Positions 15,453 to 21,281 of a stretch of 21,281 nt of DNA are shown here, piece after piece. Where the stretch lies: contig JADHTD010000011.1 of the NCBI GenBank assembly GCA_016776525.1, positions 1-21,281 of the forward strand. Direction: 5' to 3'. Made by a program: the position numbers and the translations under genes. Origin of the DNA: Rhodospirillales bacterium (GTDB lineage Bacteria; Pseudomonadota; Alphaproteobacteria; Rhodospirillales; JADHTD01). The notes below the pieces were generated by a model. That model saw only the letters and a program-made list of their open reading frames with translations. It did not search any database and had not been told where the DNA came from. The stretch's first letter is position 1, and every line of letters starts with the position of its first letter.

Positions 15453-15872
15453 ATGTCCCCCAGCCAAGTCAAACTCGTCAAACCCGACAGTATTGCCGAT
15501 GCCCGTGCAAAATTACGCCATGTCTTTATCCGCGATTTGGTGCTGTCGTGCTCTATCGGCGTCCACCGTCATGAAAAAGACGCGGTACAGCGGGTCCGCA
15601 TCAACCTCGACCTGGCCGTCCGGGAAGGGGACCTGGAACTCGAAGACAAACTTGGCAACGTGCTCTGTTACGAAGAGATTGGCGACGGCGTGCGGGAAAT
15701 CGTCGGCCGCGATCATGTCAATCTGGTCGAAACCCTGGCCGAAGAGATCAGCTCAATGTGCCTGGAAGACAGCCGCGTGCGGTCAGCCCGGGTGCGTGTT
15801 GAAAAACTCGACATCATGGCTGATGCAACAAGTGTCGGAGTTGAAATCGAAAGATTTAACACGAAAGTATAG
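15453..15872 (+). CDS. folB: Dihydroneopterin aldolase
   Basis: Folate-pathway enzyme that splits dihydroneopterin (and can epimerise it) to 6-hydroxymethyl-dihydropterin and glycolaldehyde; forms octamers. 139 residues, with about 20 residues before the core. Typical features are FIRDLVLSCSIGVHRHEKDAVQRVRINLDL (tunnelling-fold strand with the substrate-binding loop), LCYEEIGDGVREIVGRDHVNLVETLAEEI, and the C-terminal strand VRVEKLDIMADATSVGVEIER, whose lysine occupies the catalytic position. It lies 45 nt after the SDR gene and is probably cotranscribed with it. The ribosome binding site is weak. A probable terminator follows about 80 nt downstream. Confidence 0.93.
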   Translation: MSPSQVKLVKPDSIADARAKLRHVFIRDLVLSCSIGVHRHEKDAVQRVRINLDLAVREGDLELEDKLGNVLCYEEIGDGVREIVGRDHVNLVETLAEEISSMCLEDSRVRSARVRVEKLDIMADATSVGVEIERFNTKV

Positions 15873-15955
15873 ATTCAGTTTTTCTTGGAGTTCCCATAGC
15901 ATTCGATCACAAATTCTTGAGCGGTGATTTGACTCGACCCGGCGGAAGTTGTGCA

Positions 15956-15981
15956 CAGGAGTTCCGGCTTCTGCTTTTTTT
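15956..15981 (+). terminator. Probable intrinsic terminator after folB
   Basis: CAGGAG (15956-15961) pairs with CTTCTG (15968-15973), with one G-U wobble, around the loop TTCCGG. A C and a run of seven T (15975-15981) follow. The stem is short, but the T-run is the longest near any gene end in the window. It lies about 85 nt after the folB stop codon. Confidence 0.5.
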
Positions 15982-16067
15982 AAAAGTTTCGGGGCAGAAA
16001 TATTACGAGATCGGCTTCCATTTGCTTGAAATTAAAATAATATAGTAATTACAATGCGTTATAAATC

Positions 16068-16084
16068 TGCTTAAAATTTAAGCA
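16068..16084. promoter_or_regulatory. 17-bp perfect inverted repeat in AT-rich DNA
   Basis: TGCTTAAA (16068-16075) and TTTAAGCA (16077-16084) are exact reverse complements around a single A. The one-base centre makes a stable hairpin unlikely, so a binding site for a dimeric protein is more plausible. It sits about 160 nt upstream of uvrC. I do not recognise the regulator. Confidence 0.45.
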
Positions 16085-16115
16085 AAAATAGATAATCCCG
16101 GACTTTCAAGTGGGC

Positions 16116-16168
16116 TTATTCGTAGGGAGTTAATTTTCAACAAAGTTATCCACAAGAGTCGTGGATAG
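16116..16168. promoter_or_regulatory. DnaA-box cluster upstream of uvrC
   Basis: A perfect box TTATCCACA (16146-16154) is flanked by TTATTCGTA (16116-16124, two mismatches, same strand) and CGTGGATAG (16160-16168, two mismatches, opposite strand). A further one-mismatch match, TTGTGCACA, lies at 15949-15957. The boxes follow a strongly AT-rich core. This arrangement suits either an origin-like element or DnaA control of uvrC. Confidence 0.45.
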
Positions 16169-16239
16169 ATATACCCGGGTATTCAACAAATTAAGATGTT
16201 TTTTCGGATTGTATCTCTAAGGGGATATAGAATTCCGCA

Positions 16240-18159
16240 ATGGGCAAGAAGATGACCGAAAAAGAACCGGCCGCTGCCGCCGATTCCCCGCCGGAGACCG
16301 GAATCGGGGTAATCGAGGGCTATGTGGCCGGACTGCCGGGGTCGCCGGGCGTCTACCGGATGATCAACAAGGCCGGTGATGTGCTGTATGTGGGCAAGGC
16401 CAAGAACCTGAAAAAACGGGTTTCCAGTTACACCCGCCTCAACAGGCAGACCAATCGTATCCGGCGCATGGTCATGGAAACCGCCGCCATGGAATTCGTC
16501 ACCACCCATACGGAGGCGGAAGCCCTGTTGCTGGAAGCCAACCTGATCAAACGGCTGGCGCCGCGCTATAATATCCTGCTCAGGGATGACAAGTCCTTCC
16601 CGTCCATTCTGGTCACCGGCGACCATGAATTCCCGCAGGTCCTCAAGCATCGGGGGGCGGAAAAACGAAAGGGTGATTATTTCGGTCCCTTCGCCTCGGT
16701 CTGGGCGGTCAACGAGACTTTGACCGTCCTGCAACGGGCCTTTCTTATCCGCACCTGTAGCGATTCCGTTTTTGCCAGCCGCACCCGGCCCTGCCTGCTT
16801 TTTCAGATCAAGCGGTGTGCCGCTCCTTGCGTGGACAAGGTCGGACAGCAGCAATACGCCGACCTAGTCGAACAGGCCCGGTCCTTTCTTGCCGGTGAAA
16901 GCCAGAAAATCCAGAAAACCCTGTCCGGCCAGATGCAGGCGGCCAGCGACGGCCTCGAATTCGAACTGGCGGCCCAGTTCCGTGACCGCATCCGGGCCCT
17001 GACCCGCATCCAGATGCACCAGGACATTAATTTCCAGGAAATCGACGCCGCCGACGTCATAGCCGCCCATCAGGACGGCGGACAGACCGGCATTCAGGTC
17101 TTTTTCATCCGTGGCGGGCGCAATTTTGGCAACCGGGCCTATTTCCCGTCCCATGCCCGGGAACAGGAAACGCCGGAAGTGCTGGAAGCCTTTCTCGGCC
17201 AGTTCTATGCCAACAAACAGCCGCCGAAACGAATCCTGCTGAGCCATGCCCTGCCCAACCAAGCCCTGGTTGCCGATGCCCTGACGGTAAAAGCCGGACG
17301 CCGGGTCGGCGTGTCCTGCCCGCGGCGCGGCGGGCGGCGCAAGGCCGTTGAACATGCCTGCAACAATGCCCGCGAAGCTCTCGGTCGGCGCATGGCGGAA
17401 AGCGCTTCGCAGCGCAAGTTGCTGGAAGGGGTGGCCAGGGTCTTCGATCTGGACGGTTCGCCGGGGCGCATCGAAGTTTACGACAACAGCCATGTTTCCG
17501 GCGCCCAAGCGGTGGGCGCCATGATTGTCGCCGGGGCGGAGGGCTTTATGAAAAAGGCCTACCGCAAGTTCACCATCAAAGGCGCCGCCGGCAACGGCGG
17601 TAAGGAAAACGGTTTCACCCCGGGGGATGATTACGCCATGATGCGCGAAGTGCTGAGCAGGCGCTTCGCCCGCGCCCTCAAGGAAGACCCGGACCGGCAG
17701 CAGGGCCAGTGGCCGGATTTGGTGCTGATTGACGGCGGACCCGGCCACTTGGGCGTCGCCCGCGAGGTGTTTGCCGAATTGGGGGTCGAGGATGTCGCCA
17801 TCGCCGCCATCGCCAAGGGACCGGACCGCAACGCCGGGCGGGAAACCATTTACCGCCCGGACCAAAAACCCTTGTCATTGCAACAGAAGGACCCGGTGCT
17901 CTATTTCCTGCAACGGCTCAGGGACGAAGCCCACCGTTTCGCCATCGGGGCGCATCGGGGCAAGCGGGGTAAAGCCTTCAAGCAATCGGCGCTGGACGCC
18001 GTTCCCGGTATTGGCGCCATACGCAAGAAGGCCTTGCTGCATCATTTCGGTTCGGCAAAAGCGGTTGGCGAGGCGGGCCGCACCGACTTAGAGGCCGTTG
18101 ACGGCATCAGCACAGCGACAGCCAACCGTATTTACGACTGGTTCCACGATGAAAGCTGA
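16240..18159 (+). CDS. uvrC: UvrABC excinuclease subunit C
   Basis: Nucleotide-excision-repair nuclease that makes the 3' and then the 5' incision at lesions marked by UvrA and UvrB. 639 residues, a typical length. The N-terminal GIY-YIG domain has PGVYRM (36-41), VLYVGKAKNLKKR (48-60) and EAEALLLEANLIKRLAPRYN. PCLLFQIKRCAAPC is the usual cysteine-containing segment. A UVR motif (ASDGLEFELAAQFRDRIRAL) contacts UvrB. The C-terminal RNase H-like nuclease has RIEVYDNSHVSGAQAVGAMI and VLIDGGPGHLG, and a helix-hairpin-helix pair closes the protein (AVPGIGAIRKKALLHHFGS; LEAVDGISTATANRIYDWF). ATG 16240 has AAGGGG about 15 nt upstream, rather far; ATG 16252 is an alternative that removes only four residues. 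It is preceded by the AT-rich DnaA-box region and probably starts a new transcript. Confidence 0.97.
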   Translation: MGKKMTEKEPAAAADSPPETGIGVIEGYVAGLPGSPGVYRMINKAGDVLYVGKAKNLKKRVSSYTRLNRQTNRIRRMVMETAAMEFVTTHTEAEALLLEANLIKRLAPRYNILLRDDKSFPSILVTGDHEFPQVLKHRGAEKRKGDYFGPFASVWAVNETLTVLQRAFLIRTCSDSVFASRTRPCLLFQIKRCAAPCVDKVGQQQYADLVEQARSFLAGESQKIQKTLSGQMQAASDGLEFELAAQFRDRIRALTRIQMHQDINFQEIDAADVIAAHQDGGQTGIQVFFIRGGRNFGNRAYFPSHAREQETPEVLEAFLGQFYANKQPPKRILLSHALPNQALVADALTVKAGRRVGVSCPRRGGRRKAVEHACNNAREALGRRMAESASQRKLLEGVARVFDLDGSPGRIEVYDNSHVSGAQAVGAMIVAGAEGFMKKAYRKFTIKGAAGNGGKENGFTPGDDYAMMREVLSRRFARALKEDPDRQQGQWPDLVLIDGGPGHLGVAREVFAELGVEDVAIAAIAKGPDRNAGRETIYRPDQKPLSLQQKDPVLYFLQRLRDEAHRFAIGAHRGKRGKAFKQSALDAVPGIGAIRKKALLHHFGSAKAVGEAGRTDLEAVDGISTATANRIYDWFHDES

Positions 18160-18274
18160 GAGCAACCAATTACGCCAGTGTTGAATTGCGGCAAAGGAAG
18201 ACTATGTTCAATTGCCGTCTTATGGCTAAAATGCGCGCTCTTTTGCCGCCAACCTAGGGATAGACTGACACATC

Positions 18275-18940
18275 ATGCGCCGCCGATTGCCGAATATACT
18301 GACCCTGTCGCGGATTGTTGCCATTCCGGTGCTGATCCTGTTGCTGTATGTGCCGCAGCCGTTGGGCAACTGGCTGGCCTTTTCCGTCTATACCTATGCC
18401 TGCATCACGGATTTCTTCGACGGTTACCTAGCCCGGGCCTGGGAACAGCAATCAGCCATGGGACGTTTTCTTGACCCCATTGCCGACAAGCTGCTGGTGG
18501 CATCCGTGTTGCTGGTGCTGGTCGGCCTCGACCGGATCTCCGGCTATACCGTCTTGCCGGCAGCCGTCATCCTGTGCCGTGAAATTCTGGTCTCGGGTTT
18601 GCGTGAATTCCTGGCCGAAGTGCAGGTGCGGGTGCCGGTGACAATCCTGGCAAAATGGAAAACAACCATCCAGATGCTGGCATTGGGTTTTCTGCTGGTC
18701 GGCGCCGCCGGTCCCGATTTCGGACCCTTGTCGACCGCCGAAGTCGGTATCTACGGGCTGTGGGGGGCCGCCGTGCTGACTCTGGGAACCGGCTATGATT
18801 ATCTCAGGGCCGGGTTGAAGCACATTCAGGAAACCGACGCCGCCGCCCGATCCGCCCGGGTCAGCAACATCAAGGACGCGGCGAATACTGAGGCAAACGG
18901 CAACGATTCCGACAGCGATTCCACAAGGGATGCCTCATGA
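18275..18940 (+). CDS. pgsA: CDP-diacylglycerol--glycerol-3-phosphate 3-phosphatidyltransferase
   Basis: Inner-membrane enzyme making phosphatidylglycerol phosphate from CDP-diacylglycerol and glycerol 3-phosphate, the committed step to phosphatidylglycerol and cardiolipin. 221 residues with several hydrophobic helices. The CDP-alcohol phosphotransferase motif is complete: D46, D49-G50, A53-R54, G63, D67 and D71. The N-terminal RRRLPNILTLSRIVAIP is characteristic of PgsA. The last 30 or so residues are a hydrophilic tail rich in Asp, Ser and Asn. It follows uvrC after 115 nt, where I could not assign a promoter, and mobB overlaps its stop codon. The uvrC-pgsA order is common in proteobacteria. 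Confidence 0.96.
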   Translation: MRRRLPNILTLSRIVAIPVLILLLYVPQPLGNWLAFSVYTYACITDFFDGYLARAWEQQSAMGRFLDPIADKLLVASVLLVLVGLDRISGYTVLPAAVILCREILVSGLREFLAEVQVRVPVTILAKWKTTIQMLALGFLLVGAAGPDFGPLSTAEVGIYGLWGAAVLTLGTGYDYLRAGLKHIQETDAAARSARVSNIKDAANTEANGNDSDSDSTRDAS

Positions 18941-19458
18941 AGGTCTTTGGCCTGGTCGGGTGGAGCGGCAGCGGCAAGACGACGCTGTTGACCTCCGTGT
19001 TGCCGGAACTGGCCCGCCGCGGGTTGACGGTATCTACCATGAAACACACCCACCATCGTTTTGACGTCGACAAGCCTGGCAAGGATTCCTTTGAACACCG
19101 GGAAGCCGGAGCGAACGAAGTGATGGTGGTCTCCTCGAAACGCTGGGCCCTGATGCATGAGCACGAGGAAAAACAGAACCCCGACATGGATCAACTGATC
19201 GGCCGCATGGCGCCGGTCGACCTGTTGCTCATCGAAGGTTTCAAACAACATCGCCATGCCAAACTGGAAGTGCACCGCCCGGCCGTCGGCAAGCCGTTGT
19301 TGTGCCTGGAAGACCCGGGCATTATCGCGGTGGCCAGCGACGAGGCGTTAACGGACGTCAAGGTGCCGGTGCTGGATCTCAACGATAGTGCCGCCGTTAC
19401 CCAATTCATCCTGGATTACTGCGGGATTGGAACGAAAGAAGGCGATGACGCAGCTTAA
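18937..19458 (+). CDS. mobB: Molybdopterin-guanine dinucleotide biosynthesis adaptor protein MobB
   Basis: GTP-binding accessory protein of the step that attaches GMP to molybdopterin (bis-MGD), where it is thought to assist MobA; 173 residues. The P-loop GWSGSGKTT is at 8-16. STMKHTHHRFDVDKPGKDSF and HREAGANEVMVVSSKRWALM follow, and the DLLLIEGFKQHRHAKLEVHR segment is typical of MobB. The ATG overlaps the pgsA stop (ATGA), so translation is probably coupled. The moeA start lies inside its 3' end, a 14-nt overlap. No mobA is visible in the window. Confidence 0.95.
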   Translation: MKVFGLVGWSGSGKTTLLTSVLPELARRGLTVSTMKHTHHRFDVDKPGKDSFEHREAGANEVMVVSSKRWALMHEHEEKQNPDMDQLIGRMAPVDLLLIEGFKQHRHAKLEVHRPAVGKPLLCLEDPGIIAVASDEALTDVKVPVLDLNDSAAVTQFILDYCGIGTKEGDDAA

Positions 19459-20701
19459 GGACGATTGCTTCGCCGTCGGCGATGAACTGATGCCCCTGGA
19501 TCAGGCCCTGGCCCTGCTGGACGGTAAGATCGGGCCGGTCACCGGGGTGACGACGGTGCCCTTGCGCCAATGTCTGAACCGGGTTCTTGGCGAAGATGTT
19601 ATTGCGCCCCGCAACGTGCCGCCCCACGACAATTCCGCCGTCGACGGTTATGCCGTTCATTTTGACGACCTTGATCCGGACAGTGAGACCCACCTGCCGG
19701 TGACCGCCCGGGTCGCCGCCGGCCATCCCCTGGAACGCGCCGCCGGGCGCGGTGAATGCATCCGTATCTTTACCGGCGCTCCTATGCCGGACGGCCCGGA
19801 CACTATTTTCATGGAAGAGGACTGCCGCGAAGAGGGTGAGCATGTCATTCTACCGCCGGGCATCAAACGGGGCGCCAATGCGCGCGAGGCCGGTGAGGAT
19901 GTGCGTGAAGGGAGCGTCATCATTGCCGCCGGAAAATTAATTAGGCCGCAGGAACTGGGCCTGGCGGCGTCGGTCGGCTGTAGTGATCTGCCCGTTTATG
20001 AACCCCTGCGGGCCGCCGTCTTTTCCACAGGTGACGAGGTCCGCGACCCGGGCCAAGTTGCACCACCCGGCTGCATATATGACGCCAACCGCTATGCGGT
20101 GATGGGCCTTTTGGAAAGGCTGGGCTGCGCGGTGACCGATCTGGGCATCCTGCCCGATGACTTGGAAGCCATAGCCCTAGCGCTGGATGGGGCGGCGGCG
20201 GGCCATGACCTGTTGATTACTTCGGGCGGCGTCTCGTTGGGCGAGGAAGACCACGTGAAGAATGCCGTTGAAGACCTGGGCAGCCTGCATTTCTGGCGGC
20301 TGGCCATCAAGCCGGGCCGTCCCATTGCCTTAGGCGAGGTCAAGGGCACCGCCTTTATCGGCCTGCCCGGCAATCCGGTGGCGGCGATGGTTACTTTTAT
20401 GCGCGTAGCCCGCCCCATGGTGCTGCGGTTGGCCGGCCGTGCCGATAGGGCGCCGGCGACTTTCAAGGTCAAGGCCGGGTTCGCCATGAAAAAGAAAACC
20501 GGCCGCCGGGAATGGGTGCGGGCCCGCCTGCGCCAGGACAGCACCGGCCAGACAATTGCCGTCAATTTTCCGGCCAGCGGTGCCGGTATCCTGACGTCGA
20601 TGGTCGATTCCGACGGCCTGCTTGAATTGCCCGAAGAACAGGGCGATGTAAGAGAAGGGTCGGAGTTCGACTTCCTGCCCTTCAACGAGGTGAGTTTATG
20701 A
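19445..20701 (+). CDS. moeA: Molybdopterin molybdenumtransferase MoeA
   Basis: Inserts molybdenum into adenylylated molybdopterin; cytoplasmic, 418 residues, the usual length. Landmarks are PPHDNSAVDGYAV (59-71), RIFTGAPMPDGPDTIFMEED, FSTGDEVRDPG, YDANRYAVMGLL, TSGGVSLGEEDHVK (259-272) and KPGRPIALGEVKGTAFIGLPGNPVAA, all diagnostic for MoeA/gephyrin E-type proteins. I chose ATG 19445, which overlaps the end of mobB by 14 nt; AGAAGG lies just upstream, though very close. An in-frame ATG at 19388 would put 19 extra residues inside mobB and is unlikely. moaD overlaps its stop codon. Mo rather than W is assumed. Confidence 0.96.
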   Translation: MTQLKDDCFAVGDELMPLDQALALLDGKIGPVTGVTTVPLRQCLNRVLGEDVIAPRNVPPHDNSAVDGYAVHFDDLDPDSETHLPVTARVAAGHPLERAAGRGECIRIFTGAPMPDGPDTIFMEEDCREEGEHVILPPGIKRGANAREAGEDVREGSVIIAAGKLIRPQELGLAASVGCSDLPVYEPLRAAVFSTGDEVRDPGQVAPPGCIYDANRYAVMGLLERLGCAVTDLGILPDDLEAIALALDGAAAGHDLLITSGGVSLGEEDHVKNAVEDLGSLHFWRLAIKPGRPIALGEVKGTAFIGLPGNPVAAMVTFMRVARPMVLRLAGRADRAPATFKVKAGFAMKKKTGRREWVRARLRQDSTGQTIAVNFPASGAGILTSMVDSDGLLELPEEQGDVREGSEFDFLPFNEVSL

Positions 20702-20949
20702 AGATTTTGTATTTTGCCTATCTCCGCGAAAAGGCCGGCATCGCCGAAGAAGATATTGAGCTGCCCGCCGATGTAACCGATGTCCGCGGCCTGATCGCCT
20801 GGCTGGTGGCACGCGGCGGCGGCCCCGCCGAGGCCTTGGCCGATTCTGACCTGGTCCATGTCGCCCTCAACCAGGAGCATGTGGATTTGGACCGATCTCT
20901 CCACGATGTGGAAGAGGTGGCCTTTTTCCCGCCGGTAACCGGGGGCTGA
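20698..20949 (+). CDS. moaD: Molybdopterin synthase sulfur carrier subunit MoaD
   Basis: Small ubiquitin-fold protein, 83 residues, whose C-terminal Gly-Gly (82-83) is converted to a thiocarboxylate and donates sulfur to precursor Z within molybdopterin synthase. MKILYFAYLREKAGI at the start, VALNQEHVD in the middle and VAFFPPVTGG at the end are characteristic. The ATG overlaps the moeA stop (ATGA). The partner subunit gene moaE starts 4 nt after its stop codon, so equal amounts of both subunits are likely made from one message. Confidence 0.95.
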   Translation: MKILYFAYLREKAGIAEEDIELPADVTDVRGLIAWLVARGGGPAEALADSDLVHVALNQEHVDLDRSLHDVEEVAFFPPVTGG

Positions 20950-20953
20950 CGCG

Positions 20954-21281
20954 GTGATCCGCGTCCAACAGGAAGATTTCGACGTCGGCGCCGAATTGGC
21001 GCGACTGTCCGAAGGCAACCATGCCATCGGCGGTGTTACCGCCTTTGTCGGGCTGGTTCGCGACATGGCCGGCGATACGGAAATCGGCTCCATGACCTTG
21101 GAACACTATGCGGGCATGACCGAAAAGGAACTGGCCCGTATCGAGGCCGAGGCCAATGAACGCTGGCCCCTGGAAGAAACCCTGATCATCCACCGCTATG
21201 GAAAGCTCAGCCCGGGCGACCGCATCGTCCTGGTGGCGGCCGCCTCGGCCCACCGGGATGCGGCTTTTGAAGCCTGCCATT
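20954..21281 (+). CDS. moaE: Molybdopterin synthase catalytic subunit MoaE, 5' part
   Basis: Large subunit of molybdopterin synthase, which uses two MoaD thiocarboxylates to form the dithiolene of molybdopterin. The frame is open from GTG 20954 to the window edge and gives 109 residues of a protein usually about 150 long. GGVTAFVGLVRDMAGD near 27-42 includes the conserved arginine. LEHYAGMTEKEL, IIHRYGKLSPGDRIVLVAAASAHR and AAFEACH are family motifs. The catalytic lysines expected further on fall outside the window. It starts 4 nt after the moaD stop codon. Confidence 0.95.
   Translation, partial: MIRVQQEDFDVGAELARLSEGNHAIGGVTAFVGLVRDMAGDTEIGSMTLEHYAGMTEKELARIEAEANERWPLEETLIIHRYGKLSPGDRIVLVAAASAHRDAAFEACH

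Larger units (their letters stand above)
15873..16239. other. 367-bp AT-rich intergenic region between folB and uvrC
   Basis: No gene is visible. In order it holds a DnaA-box-like 9-mer overlapping a probable folB terminator (15949-15981), a strongly AT-rich core (about 16010-16100), a 17-bp inverted repeat (16068-16084), and a perfect DnaA box with near matches either side (16116-16168). The uvrC leader follows. Three GANTC sites, the target of alphaproteobacterial CcrM methylase, are present (15872-15876, 15931-15935, 16156-16160). Its composition differs sharply from the GC-rich genes around it. Confidence 0.7.

Noticed and set aside
16020..16170. CtrA binding site TTAA-N7-TTAA in the AT-rich spacer
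   Set aside because: Several TTAA are present, but no pair has a 7-nt gap.
18160..18274. Terminator or promoter between uvrC and pgsA
   Set aside because: Short complementary pieces exist (AAGAC with GTCTT, CGGCAA with TTGCCG), but loops are long, there is no T-run, and no -35/-10 pair has normal spacing.
1..21281. CRISPR arrays, insertion sequences, phage or toxin-antitoxin genes
   Set aside because: No regularly spaced repeats, terminal inverted repeats, transposase or integrase motifs, or small paired toxin-antitoxin-like frames were seen.

Overview
The window reads as one contiguous stretch of an alphaproteobacterial chromosome, most likely Rhodospirillales-like. The grounds are the moderately high GC content, the protein sequences, and gene orders I associate with that class: rlmH / gpmI / envC-like / ctpA / divergent polysaccharide deacetylase / rppH, and uvrC / pgsA / moaD / moaE. 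All genes but one (gpt) lie on the + strand, many with 4-nt or longer stop/start overlaps. I see no phage, transposon, CRISPR, rRNA or tRNA. Most of the content is housekeeping.

Region 1 (1-306) is the 3' end of rlmH (ribosome maturation). Region 2 (569-7023) looks like a purine import and salvage block. A four-gene BMP-family ABC importer (ATPase with two ABC domains, two permeases, periplasmic binding protein) ends in a strong intrinsic terminator. It is followed by an adenine/adenosine deaminase and, convergently, xanthine-guanine phosphoribosyltransferase. Together these could take up purine compounds, convert adenine to hypoxanthine and capture the base as a nucleotide. The transported substrate is inferred.

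Region 3 (7292-14572) is a tight run of gpmI, an EnvC-like amidase activator with a degenerate LytM domain, a CtpA-type S41 protease, a membrane-anchored divergent polysaccharide deacetylase homologue with an acidic Asp/Phe-repeat tail, rppH, and a CaCA-family cation antiporter. The middle three are envelope/peptidoglycan-related.

Region 4 (14637-15872) holds a pteridine-reductase-like (FolM/PTR1-type) SDR followed by folB, a small folate/pterin pair. Region 5 (15873-16239) is the one long gene-free stretch: a probable terminator, then strongly AT-rich DNA with a 17-bp inverted repeat, a perfect DnaA box and several near matches. It is either a DnaA-responsive promoter region for uvrC or an origin-like element. 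Region 6 (16240-21281) is uvrC, pgsA and a molybdenum-cofactor run (mobB, moeA, moaD, moaE), with moaE cut by the window edge.

I found no convincing entirely new system. The least-explained items are the AT-rich DnaA-box region, the acidic-tailed deacetylase homologue that has lost its expected metal-site residues, and the purine block sitting between rlmH and gpmI.
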